Below, piece by piece: positions 20,753 through 32,900 of a DNA stretch of 57,243 bases (positions within the stretch are counted from its first letter, which is position 1; each line of letters begins with the position of its first letter). Origin of the DNA: Schoenoplectus triqueter (lineage: Eukaryota; Streptophyta; Magnoliopsida; Poales; Cyperaceae); assembly GCA_964058805.1 (NCBI GenBank), contig CAXKVV010000817.1, forward strand, positions 1 through 57,243. Reading direction: 5' to 3'. Both the position numbers and the translations under genes were made by a program. The notes beneath the pieces are model-generated. The model was not told the DNA's origin. It saw only the letters and a program-made list of their open reading frames with translations, and did no database searches.

Positions 20753-23700
20753 GCGCGCCCGGACTCGTTTTCGGCGGTACCGAGGGCGTCGGGTCCCATT
20801 TTAAGGTTTTGCGCGCCCGGACTCGTTTTCGGCGGTACCGATTGCGTCGGGTCCGGTTTTCATGTATTGCGCGCCCGGACTCGTTTTCAGCGGTACTGGT
20901 GGCGTCGGGTTCGGTTTTCATGTTTGGCGCGACCGTACTCGTTTTCGGCGGTACCGAGTGCGTCTGGTCCCGTTTTCATGTTTTCAGCGGTACCGAGGAC
21001 GTCGGGTCCCGTTTTCATGTTTTGCGCTCCTGGACACGTTTTCGGCGGAACCGAGGGCGTCGGGTCCCATATTCAGGTTTTGCGAGCCGGGACTCGTTTT
21101 CAGCGGTACCGATTGCGTCGGGTCCTGTTTTCATGTATTGCGCGCCCGGACTCGTTTTCAGCGGTACTGGTGGCGTCGGGTCCGGTTTTCATGTTTGGCG
21201 TGACCGGACTCGTTTTCGGCGATACCGAGTGCATCGGGTCCCGTTTTCATGTTTTCAGCGGTACCGAGGACGTCGGGTCCCGTTTTCTTGTTTTGCACTC
21301 CCGGACTCGTTGTCGGCTGTACCGAGGGCGTCGGGTCCCGTTTTCATGTTTTGCGTGCCCGGACTTGTTTTCGGCGGTACCTAGGGCGTCGGGTCTCGTT
21401 TTCATGTTTTGCGCGCCCGGACTCATTTTCGGCGGTACCGAGTGCGTCGGGTCCCGTTTTCATCATTTGCGCGCCCTGTCTCGTTTTCGGCGGTACCGAG
21501 GTTGTCGGGTCCCATTATAATGTTTTGCGCTCCCGGACACATTTTCGGCGGAACCGAGGGCATCGTGTCCCATTTTCTTGTTTTGCGCGCCCGGACTCAT
21601 TTTCAGCGGTACTGGTGGCGTCGGGTTCGGTTTCATGTTTGGCGCGCCCGGAATCATTTTCGGCGGTACCTAGGGCGTCGGGTCCCATTTTCAGGTTTTG
21701 CGCGCCCGGACTCGTTTTCGGCGGTACCGTTTGAGTCGGGTACTATTTTCATGTATTGCGCGCCCGGACTCGTTTTCAGCGGTACTGGTGGCGTCGGGTC
21801 CGGTTTTCTTGTTTGGCGCGACCGGACTCGTTTTCGGCGGTACCGAGTGCGTCGGGTCCCGTTTTCATGTTTTCAGCGGTATCGAGGACGTCGGGTCCCG
21901 TTTTCATGATTTGCGCTCCTGGACTCGTTGTCGGCTGTACCGAGGGCGTCAGGTCCCGTTTTCATGTTTTGCGCGCCCGGACTCATTTTCAGCGGTACCG
22001 AGTGCGTCGGGTCCTGTTTTCATCTTTTTTGCGCCCTGACTCGTTTTCGGCGGTACCGAGATTGTCGGGTCCCGTTATAATGTTTTGCGCTCCCGGACGC
22101 GTTTTCGGCGGAACCGAGGGCGTCGGGTCTCGTTTTCATGTTCTGCGCTCTCGGACTCGTTTTCGGCGGTACCGAGAGCTTCGTGTGCCGTTTTCATGTT
22201 TTGCGCGCCCGGACTTGTTTTCAGCGGTACTGGTGGCGTCGGGTTCGGTTTTCATGTTTGGAGCGCCCGAACTCATTTTCGGCGGTACCTAAGGCGTCGG
22301 GTCTCGTTTTCAAGTTTTGCGCGCCCGGACTTGTTGTCGGCGGTACCGAGGGCGTCGGGTCCCGTTTTCATGTTTTGCGCGCCCGAACTCGTTTTCAGCG
22401 GTACCTAGGGCGTCGGGTCTCGTTTTCATGTTTTGCGCGCTCGGACTCATTTTCGGCGGTACCGACTGCGTCGGGTCCCGTTTTCATGTTTTGCTCTCCC
22501 GAATTCGTTTTGGCGGTACCGAGGGCGTCGGGTCCCGTTTTCATGTTTTGCGCGCCCGGACTCATTTTCAGCGGTACTGGTGGCGTCGGGTCCGGTTTTC
22601 ATGTTTGGCGCGCCCGGACTCGTTGTCGGCGGTACCGAGGGCGTCGGGTCCCATTTTTAGGTTTTGCGCGCCCGCACTCGTTTTCGGCGGTTCCGAGTGC
22701 GTCGGGTCGCATTTTCATCTTTTGGGCGCCCGGACTCGTTTTCGGCGGTACTGAGGTCGTCGGGTCCCGTTTTAATGTTTTGCGCTCCCGGACACGTTTT
22801 CGGCGGAAGCGAGGGTGTCGGGTCCCATTTGCAGGTTTCGCGCCCGGACTCGTTTTCGGCGGTACTGATTGCGTCGGGTCCCGTTTTCATGTATGCGCCC
22901 GGACTCGTTTTCAGCGGTACGGGTGGCGTCGGGTCCGGTTTTCATGTTTGGCGCGACCGGACTCATTTTTGGCGGTACCGAGTGCGTCGGGTCCCGTTTT
23001 CATGTTTTCAGCGGTACCGAGGACGTCGGGTCCAGTTTTCATGTTTTGCGCTCCCGGACTCGTTGTCGGCTGTACCGAGGGCGTCGGGTCCCGTTTTCAT
23101 GTTTTGCGCTCCCGGACACGTTGTCGGCTCTACCGAGGGCGTTGGGTCCCGATTTCATATTTTGCGCGCCCGGACTCGTTTTCGGCGGTACCTAGGGCGT
23201 TAGGTTTCGTTTTCATGTTTTGCGCGCCCGCACTCGTTTTCGGCGGTACCGACTGCGTCGGGTCCCGTTTTCATCTTTTGGGCGCCCGGACTCATTTTCG
23301 GCGGTACGAAGGTCGTCGGGTCCCGTTTTAATGTTTTGCGCGCCCGGACTCGTTTTTGGCGATACCGAGTGCGTGGGGTCCAGTTTTCATGTTTTGCGCT
23401 CCCGGACACGTTTTCGGTGGAACCGAGGGGGTCAAGCCCCATTTTCAAGTTTTGAGCGCCCGGAATCGTTTTTGGCGATACCGAGTGCGTCGGGTCCAGT
23501 TTTCATGTTTTGCGCTCCCGGACACGTTTTCGGTGGAACCGAGGGGGTCGGGCCCCATTTTCAAGTTTTGAGCGCCCAGAATCGTTTTCGGCGGTACCGG
23601 GTGCGTCGGGTCCCGTTTTCATGTTTTGCGCGCCCGGACTCGTTTTCAACGGTATTGGTGGCGTCGGGTCCGGTTTTCATGTTTGGCGCGCCCGGACTCA

Positions 23701-24170
23701 TTTTCGGCGGTTCCGAGTGCATCGGGTCTCGTTTTCATGTTTTGCGCGCCCGGATTCATTTTCGGAGCTTCTGAGTGCGTCGGGTCCCGTTTTCATCTTT
23801 TGCACGCCCGGACTCATTTTCGGCGGTACCGAGGTCGTCGGGTCCCGTTTTCATGTTTTACGCTCCTGGACACGTTTTCGGCGGAACCGAGGGCGTCGGG
23901 TCTCGTTTTCATGTTCTGCGCTGCCGGACTTGTTTTCGAGAGCATTGTGTCCCGTTTTCATGTTTTGCGCGCCTGGACTCATTTTTGGCGATACCGAGTG
24001 CGTCGGGTCCCGTTTTCATGTTTTGCGCTCCCGGACACGTTTTCGGTGGAACCGAGGGCGTCGGGTCCCATTTTCAAGTTTTGAGCGCCCAGACTCGTTT
24101 TCGGCGGTACCAAGTGCGTCGGGTCCCGATTTCATTTTTTGCGCACCCAAATTCGTTTTCAGCGGTATTG

Positions 24171-26970
24171 GTGGCGTCGGGTTCGGTTTTCATGTTTGGC
24201 GCGTCCGGACTCGTTTTCGGAGGTACCGAGTGCGTCGGGTCCGGTTTTCATGTTTTGCGCGCCCGAACTCGTTTTCAGCGGTACTGGTGCCGTCGGGTCC
24301 GGTTTTCATGTTTGGCGCTCCCGGACTCGTTGTCGGTGGTACCGAGGGCGTCGGATCCGGTATTCATGTTTTGCGCGCCCGGACTCGTTTTCGGCGGTAC
24401 CTAGGGCGTCGGGTCCCGTTTTCATGTTTTACGCGCCCGGACTCATTTTCGACGGTACCGAGTGCGTCGTGTCCCGTTTTCATGTTGTGCTCTCCCGAAC
24501 TCGTTTTGGGCGGTACCGAGAGCGTCAGGTCTCGTTTTCAAGTTTAGCGCTCCCGGACTCATTTTCGGCGGTACCGAGGTCGTCGGGTCCCGTTTTCTTG
24601 TTTTACGCGCCCTAACTCGTTTTCGATGGTACCGAGTGCGTCGGGTCCTATTTTTCATGTTTTGCGCACCCGGACTCGTTTTCGACGGTACCGAGGCCGT
24701 CGGGTCCCTTTTTCATGTTTTGCGCGCCCGGACTCATTTTCGACGGTACCGAGGTCATCAGGTCCCGTTTTCATGTTCTGCGCTCCCGGACTCATTTTCG
24801 GCGGTACCGAGGGCGTCGAGTCTCGTTTCCCTGTTCTGCGCTTCCGGACTCATTTTCGGCGGTACCGAGAGCGTCAGGTCTCATTTTCATGTTCTGCGCT
24901 CCTGGACTCGTTTTCGGCGGTACCGAGAGCGTCGTGTCCCGTTTTCATGTTTTGCGCGTCCGGACTCGATTTCGGCGATACCGAGGGCGTTGTGTCTCGT
25001 TTTCATGTTTGCTCTCGCGGAATCATTTTAGGCGGTACCGAGGGCGTCACGTACCGTTTTCATGTTTTGCGCGCCCAGACTCATTTTCGATGGTACCGAG
25101 TGCGTCGGGTCCCGTTTTCATGTTTTGCGCTCCCGGACTCGTTTTCGGCGGTACCGAGGGCGTCGGGTCTCATTTTCATGTTATGCGCTCCCGGACTCGT
25201 TTTTGGCGATACCGACTGTGTCGTGTCATGTTTTACGCGCGGAATCGATTTCAGCGAAACCTAGGTCGTCGGGTCTCGTTTTCATGCTTTGCTCTCCCGG
25301 AATCATTTTATGCGGTATCGAGGGCGTCGTGTACCGTTTTCATGTTTTGCGCGCCCAGACTCATTTTTGACGGTACCGAGGGCGTCGGGTCCTGTTTTCA
25401 TGTTTTGCGCTCCTGGAGTCATTTTCGGCGGTATCGAGAGCGTCGGGTCCCGTTTTCATGTTTTACGCTCTCGGACACGTTTTCGGCGGAACCGAGGGCG
25501 TCGGGTCCTATTTTCAGGTTTTGAGCGACCGGACTGGTTTTCGGCGGTACCGAGTGCGTTGGGTCCCGTTTTCTTGTTTTGCGCGCCCGAACTCGTTTTC
25601 CGCGGTACCTAGGTCGTCGGGTCCCATTTTCATGTTGTGCGCGCCCGGACTTGTTTTCGACGGTACCGAGAGCGTCGTGCCCCGTTTTCATGTTCTGCGC
25701 TCCCGGACTCGTTTTCGGCGGTACCGAGAGCGTCGTGCCCCGTTTTCATGTTTTGCGTGCCCGGACTCGATTTCGGTAATACCAAGGGCATCGTGACTCG
25801 TTTTCATGTTTTACTCTCGCGAAATCATTTTATGCGGTACCGAGGGCGTCACGTACCGTTTTCATGTTTTGCGCGCCCGGACTTGTTTTCGGCGGTACCG
25901 AGAGCGTCGGGACCCGTTTTCATGTTTTGCGCTCCCGGACTCGTTTTCCGCGGTAACGAGTGCGTCAGGTCCTGTTTTCATGTTTTGCTCGCCCGAACTC
26001 GTTTTCGGCGGTACCTTTGGCGTCGGGTCTCGTTTTCATGTTTTGCTCTCCCGGAATCATTTTATACGGTACCGATGGCGTCGTGTCCCGTTTTCATGTT
26101 TTGCGCGCCCGGACACATTTTCGGCTGTACTGAGGACGTCGGGTTCCGTTTTCATTTTTTGCGCCCTCAGACTCGTTTTCGGCGCTACCGAGGGCGTGCG
26201 GTCCCGTTTTCATGTTTTGCGCTCCCAGACTCGTTGTTGGCGGTACCGAGGGTGTCGGGTCCCGTTTTAATGTTTTGCGCGCCCTGACACATTTTCGGCG
26301 GTACCGAGTGCGTCGGGTCCTGTTTTCATGTTTTGCTCGCCCGTACTCGTTTTCGGCGGTACCAAGGTCGTCGGGTGCCGTTTTCATGTTTTGCGCGCCC
26401 GGGCTCTTTTTCGGCGGTCCCGATGGCGTCGTGTCCATTTTTCATGTTTTGCGCGCCCGCACTCGTTTTCGGCGGTACCGAGTGCGTCGGGTCCCGTTTT
26501 CAAGTTTTGCATGCCCGGACTCGTTTTCGGTGAAACTGAGGGAGTCAGGTCCCTTTTTCATGTTTTGCGCTCCAAGACTCGTTTTCGACGGTACCGAGGG
26601 CGTCGTGTTGCGTTTTCATGTTTTGCGCGCCCGGACTCGTTTTTGGCGGTATCGAGGAGGTCGGGTCCCGTTTTCATGTTTTGCGCTCCCGGACTCATTG
26701 TCGGCGGTACCGAGGACGTCGGGTCCCGTTTTCATGTTTTGCGCACCCTGACTCATTTTCAGCCAAGTGCGTCGGGTCCTGTTTTCATGTTTTGCGCGCC
26801 CGGGCTCTTTTTCGGCGGTCCCAATGGCGTCGGATCTCGTTTCATGTTTTCCGCTCCCGGACTAATTTTCGGCGGTACCGAGGTCGTCGGGACCCTTTTT
26901 CATATTTTTTACGCCCGGACTCGTTTTCGGCGGTACCGATGGCGTCGGGTCCGGTTTTCATGTTTTGCGC
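24171..26970 (+). repeat. Satellite block A' (internal copy of the left edge)
   Basis: Collinear with 15735-18418 at an offset that grows from about 8436 to 8668 and then falls to about 8494-8552, showing gain and loss of whole monomers. Unlike block A, it is preceded by further satellite rather than unrelated DNA. Confidence 0.8.
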
Positions 26971-29900
26971 TCCCCGACTCGTTTACGGTGGAAACGAGGT
27001 CGTCGGGTCCCGTTTTCGTGTTTTGCGCGACCGGACTCGTTTTCGGCGATACCGAGGGCGTTGTGTCCAGTTTTCATGTTTTGCGCGCCCGCACTCGTTT
27101 TCGGCGGTACCGAGTGCGTCGGGTCCCGTTTTCATGTTTTGCACGCCTGGACTCATTTTCGGCGGTAGCGAGGGCGTCGGGTCCCTTTTTCATGTTTTGC
27201 GCTCCAAGACTCGTTTTCGACGGTACCGAGGGCGTCGTGTCGCATTTCCATGTTTTGCGCGCCCGGACTCGTTTTCGGCGGTATCGAGGAGGTCGGGTCC
27301 CGTTTTCATGTTTTGCGCTCCCGAACTCATTTTCGGCGGTACCGAGGACGTCGGGTCCCGTTTTCATGTTTTGCGCGCCCTGACTCATTTTCAGCCAAGT
27401 GCGTCGGGTCCTGTTTTCATGTTTTGCGCGCCCGGGCTCTTTTTCGGCGGTCCCGATGGCGTCGGATCTCGTTTCATGTTTTCCGCTCCCGGACTAATTT
27501 TCGGCGGTACCGAGGTCGTCGGGAACCTTTTTCATGATTTTTACGCCCGGACTCGTTTTCGGCGGTACCGATGGCGTCGGGTCCGGTTTTCATGTTTTGC
27601 GCTCCTCGACTCGTTTACGGTGGTACCGAGGTCGTAGGGTACCGTTTTCGTGTTTTGCGCGACCGGACTCGTTTTCGGCGATACCGAGGGCGTCGTGTCC
27701 AGTTTTCATGTTTTGCGCGCCCGCACTCGTTTTCGGCGGTACCGAGTGCGTCGGGTCCCGTTTTCATGTTTTGCGCTCCAAGACTCGTTTTCGACGGTAC
27801 CGAGGGCGTCGTGTCGCGTTTTCATGTTTTGCGCGCCCGGACTCATTTTCGGCGGTATCGAGGAGGTCGGGTCCCGTTTTCATGTTTTGCGCTCCCGAAC
27901 TCATTTTCGGCGGTACCGAGGAAGTCGGGTCCCGTTTTCATGTTTTGCGCGCCCTGACTCATTTTCAGCCAAGTGCGTCGGGTCCTGTTTTCATGTTTTG
28001 CTCGCCCGTACTCGTTTTCGACGGTACCGAGGTCGTCGGTTGCCGTTTTCATGTTTTGCGCGCCCAGACTCGTTTTCGGCGGTACCGAAGGCGTCGGGTT
28101 TCGTTTTCATGTTTTGCTCTCCCGGAATCATTTTATGCGGTATCGTGGCGTCGTGTCCCGTTTTCATTTTTTGCGCGCCCGGACACGTTTTCGGCTGTAC
28201 CGAGGGCGTCGGGTTTCGTTTTCATGTTTTGCGCGCTCAGACTCGTTGTCGGCGGTACCGAGGGCGTCGGGTCACGTTTTCATGTTTTGCGCGCCCTGAC
28301 TCATTTTCGGCGGTACCGAGTGCGTCGGGTCCTGTTTTTATTTTTTGCTCGCCCGTACTCGTTTTCGGCGGTACCAAGGTCGTCGGGTGCCGTTTTCATG
28401 TTTTGCGCGCCCGGACTTTTTTCGGCGTTACTGATGGCGTCGGGTCTCGTTTCATGTTTTCCACTCCCGGACTCATTTTCGGCGGAACCAAGGGCGTCGT
28501 GTCTCATTTTCAAGTTTTGCGCTCCCGGACTCGTTTTTGGCGGTACCAAGGGCGTCGGGTCCCGTTTTCATGTTTTAAGCGCCCGGACTCGTTTTCGGCG
28601 ATACCGAGGGCGTCGGGTCCCATTTTCATGTTTTGCGCTCCAAGACTCATTTTCGGCGGTGCCGAGGGCGTCGGGTCCCGTTTTCATGTTTTGCGCTCCC
28701 GGACTCGTTTTCGGCGGTACATTAGGCGTCGGGTCTCGTTTTCATGTTTTGCTCTCCCGGAATCATTTTATGCGGTACCGATGGCGTCGTGTCCCATTTT
28801 CATGTTTTGCGCGCCCGGACACGTTTTCAGCTGTACTGAGGACGTCGGGTTCTATTTTCATGTTTTGCGCACTCATACTCGATTTCGGCGATACCGAGGG
28901 CGTTGGGTCCCGTTTTCGTGTTTTGCTCTCCCGGAATCATTTTATACGGTACCGATGGCGTCGTGTCCTGTTTTCATGTTTTGCGCGCCCTGACTCATTT
29001 TTTGGCGGTACCGAGTGCGTCGGGTCCTGTTTTCAAGTTTTGCTCGCCCGTACTCGTTTTCAGCGGTACCGAAGGCGTCGGGTCCCGTTTTTATGTTTTG
29101 CAGGCCCGGAATCTTTTTTGCGGTACCGATGGCGTCGGGTCTCGTATCATGTTTTCCACTCCCGGACTCATTTTCGCCGGTACCGAGGGCGTCGTGTCTC
29201 ATTTTCATGTTTTGCGCCCTCGGACTCGTTTTCGGCGGTACCGAGGGCGTCGTGTCCCGTTTTCATGTTTTGCGCTCCCAAACTCGTTTTCGGCGGTACC
29301 GAGGGCGTCGGGTCCCGTTTTCATGTTTTGCGCTCCCGAACTCGTTGTCGGCGGTATCGAGGGCGTCGGGTGCCGTTTTCATGTTTTGCGCGCCCGGACT
29401 CGTTTTCGGCGAAACCGTGGGCGTCGGGTCCCGTTTTCATGTTTTGCGCTCCCAGACTCGTTGTCGGCGGTACCGAGGGCGTCGGGTCCTGTTTTCATGT
29501 TTTGCGCGCCCTGGCTCATTTTCGACGGTACCGAGTGCATCAGGTCCTGTTTTTATGTTTTGCTCGCCCGTACTCGTTTTCGGCGGTACCAAGGTCGTCG
29601 GGTGCCGTTTTTATGTTTTGCGCGCCCGGACTTTTTTTCGACGGTACCGATGGCGTCGGGTCTCGTTTCATGTTTTCCACTCCCGGACTCAATTTCGGCG
29701 GTACCGTGGGCGTCGTGTCCCGTTTTCATGTTTTGCGCGCCCAAACTCGTTTTCGGCGGTACCAAGGTCATCGGGTCCCGTTTTCATGTTTTGCCCTCCC
29801 GGATTCGTTTTTGGCAGTACCGAGGACGTCGGGTCCCGTTTTCATGTTTTGCGCGCCCTAACTCATTTTCGGCAGTACCAAGTGTGTCCGTTCCTGTTTT

Positions 29901-32900
29901 CATGTTTTGCTCGCCCGTACTCGTTTTCGGCTGTACCAAGGTCGTCGGGTGCTGTTTTCATGTTTTGCGCGACCGAACTCGTTTTCGGCGGTACCGATGT
30001 TGTCGGGTCCGGTTTTCATGTTTTGCTCTCCCGGAATCATTTTATGCGGTACCGATGGCGTCGTGTCCCGTTTTCAAGTTTTGCGCGCTCGGACTCGTTT
30101 TCGGCTATACAAAGGGAGTCGGGTCTCGTTTTCATGTTTTGCGCGCCCGGACTCGTTTTCGGCGGTACCGAGGGCGTCGGGTCCCGTTTTCATGTTTTGC
30201 CCTCCCGGATTCGTTTTTGGGGGTACCGAGGACGTCGGGTCCCGTTTTCATGTTTTGCGCGCCCTAACTCATTTTCGGTAGTACCAAGTGCGTCTGTTCC
30301 TGTTTTCATGTTTTGCTCGCCCGTACTCATTTTTGGCGGTACCAAGGTCGTCGGGTGCCGTTTTCATGTTTTGCGCGCCCGGACTCTTTTTCCGCGGTAC
30401 CGATGGCGTCGAGTCTCGTTTCTTGTTTTCCACTGCAGGACTAATTTTCGGCGGTACCGAGGGCGTCGTGTCTCGTTTTCAAGTTTTGCACTCCCGGACT
30501 CGTTTTCGGCGGTACCGAGGGTGTCGTGTCCCGTTTTCATGTTTTGCGCTTCCTGACTCATTTTCGGCGGTACCGAGTGCGTCGGGTCATGTTTTTATGT
30601 TTTGCTCTCCCGTACTCATTTTCGGCGGTACCATGGTCGTCGGGTGCCGTTTTCATGTTTTGCGCGCCCGGACTCTTTTTCGGCGGTACCGATGGCGTCG
30701 GGTCTCGTTTCATGTTTTCCACCCCCGAACTCATTTTCGGTGGTACAGAGGGCGTCGGGTCTCGTTTTCAAGTTTTGCGCTCCCGGACTCGTTTTCGGCG
30801 GTACCGAGGGCGTCGTGTCCCGTTTTCATTTTTTGCCCGATCAGATTCGTTTTCGGCGGTACCGAGGGCGTCGGGCCCCGTTTTCATGTTTTTGCGCTCC
30901 CGGACTCGTTGTCGGCGGAATCGAGGGCGTCGGGTCCCGTTTTCATGTTTTGCGCGCCCGGACTCGTTTTCGGCGCTACCGAGGGCGTCGGGTCCCGTTT
31001 TCATGTTTTGCGTGCCCGGTCTCATTTTCGGCGGTGCCGATGGCGTCGGGTCCCGTTTTCATGTTTTGCGCTCCCGGACTTGTTTTTGGCGGTACCGAGG
31101 ACGTCGGGCCCCGTTTTCATGTTTTGCACGCCCTGACTCATTTTCGGCGGTACCGAATGCGTCGGTTCCTGTTTTCATGTTTTGGTCGCCCGTTCTCGTT
31201 TTCGGCGGTACCAAGGTCGTCGGGTGCAGTTTTCATGTTTTGCGCGCCCGGACTCGTTTTCGGCGGTACAGAAGGCGTCGGGTCTTGTTTTCATGTTATG
31301 CTCTCCCGGAATCATTTTATGCGGTACCGATGGCGTAGTGTCCCGTTTTCATGTTTTGCGCGCAAGGACTCATTTTCGGCGGTACCGAGAGCGTCGGGTC
31401 TAGTTTTCATGTTTTCCGCTCCCGGCCTCGTTATCAATTTTTGCGCTCTCGAACTCGGTTTCGGGGGTATCGAGTGCGTCATGTCCCGTTTTCATGTTTT
31501 GCGTGCCCAGACACATTTTCGACGATACCGAGGGCGTCGGGTCCTGTTTTCATGTTTTGCGCGCCCCGACTCGTTTTCGGCGAAACCGAGGGCGTCGGGT
31601 CCCTTTATCATGTTTTGCGCTCCAATACTCGATTTCGGCGGTATCGAGGGCGTCATGTCGCGTTTTCATGTTTTGCGCGCCCGGACACATTTTTGGCGTT
31701 ACCGAGGGCGTGGGGTCCCGATTTCATGTTTTGCGCTCCCGGACTCATTTTCGACGGTACCGAGGACGTCGGGTCCCGTTTTCATGTTTTGCGCGCCCTG
31801 ACTCATTTTCGGTGGTACCGAGTGCGTCGGGTCCTGTTTTCATGTTATGCTCGCCCGTACTCGTTTTCGGCGGTACCGAGGTCGACGGGTGCCGTTTTCA
31901 TGTTTTGCGCGCCCGGAATCTTTTTATTTGGTATCGTGGTCGTCTGGTGCCGTTTTCATGTTTTACGCGCCTAGACTCTTTTTTGGCGGTACCGATGGCG
32001 TCGGGTCTCGTTTCATGTTTTCCACTCGCGGACTCATTTTCGGCGGTACCGAGGGCGTCGTGTCTCGTTTTCAAGTTTTGCGCTCCCGGACTCGTTTTCG
32101 GCGGTACCGAGGGCGTCGTGTCCCTTTTTCATGTTTTTTGCGCTCAGATTCGTTTTCGGCGGTACCGAGGGCGTCTGGCCCCGTTTTCATGTTTTGCGCT
32201 CCCGGACTCGTTGTCGGCGGTATCGAGGGCGTCGGGTCCCGTTTTCATGTTTTGCTCGCCCAGACTCGTTTTCGGCGATATCGAGGGCGACGAGTCCCGT
32301 TTTCATGATTTGCGTGCCCGGACTCGTTTTCAGCGGTACCGAGCGCGTCGGGTCCCATTTTCATGTTTTGAACGCCCGGACTCGTTTTCGGCGGTGCCGA
32401 TGGCGTCGGGTCCCGTTTTCATGTTTTGCGCTCCCGAACTCGTTTTTGGCGGTACCGAGGACGTCGGGTCCCGTTTTCATGTTTTGCACGCCCTGACTCA
32501 TTTTCGGCGGTACCGAATGCGTCGGTTCCTGTTTTCATGTTCTGCTCGCCCGTACTCGTTTTCGTCGGTAGCAAGGTCGTCGGGTGCCGTTTTCATGTTT
32601 TGCGCGCCCGGACTCGTTTTCGGCGGTACCGAAGGCGTCTGGTCTTGTTTTCATGTAATGCTCTCCCGGAATCATTTTATGCGGTACCGATGGCGTCGTG
32701 TCCCGTTTTCATGTTTTGCGCGCTCGGACTCATTTTCGGCTGTACCGAGGGCGTCGGGTTCCGTTTTCATGTTTTGCGCGCTTGGACTCATTTTCGGCGT
32801 TACCGAGAGCGTCGGGTCTAATTTTCATGTTTTCCGCTCCCGGCCTCGTTTTCAAGTTTTGCGCTCTCGAACTCGGTTTCGGGGGTATCGTGTGCGTCGT

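Larger units (their letters stand above)
18419..24170 (+). repeat. Satellite block B (CGGTACCTAGGGCG and TACTGGTGGCG variants)
   Basis: Characteristic variants are GGTACCTAGGGCG, TACTGGTGGCG with TTTGGCGCG, and TTGTCGGCTGTACC. A segment starting at 18528 recurs at 18915 and, 2494 bp (43 units) later, at 21409. Short 39-bp units carrying CATGTTTTCAGCGG lie near 18757, 18765-18770, 20980, 21250, 21868 and 23005. Confidence 0.75.
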
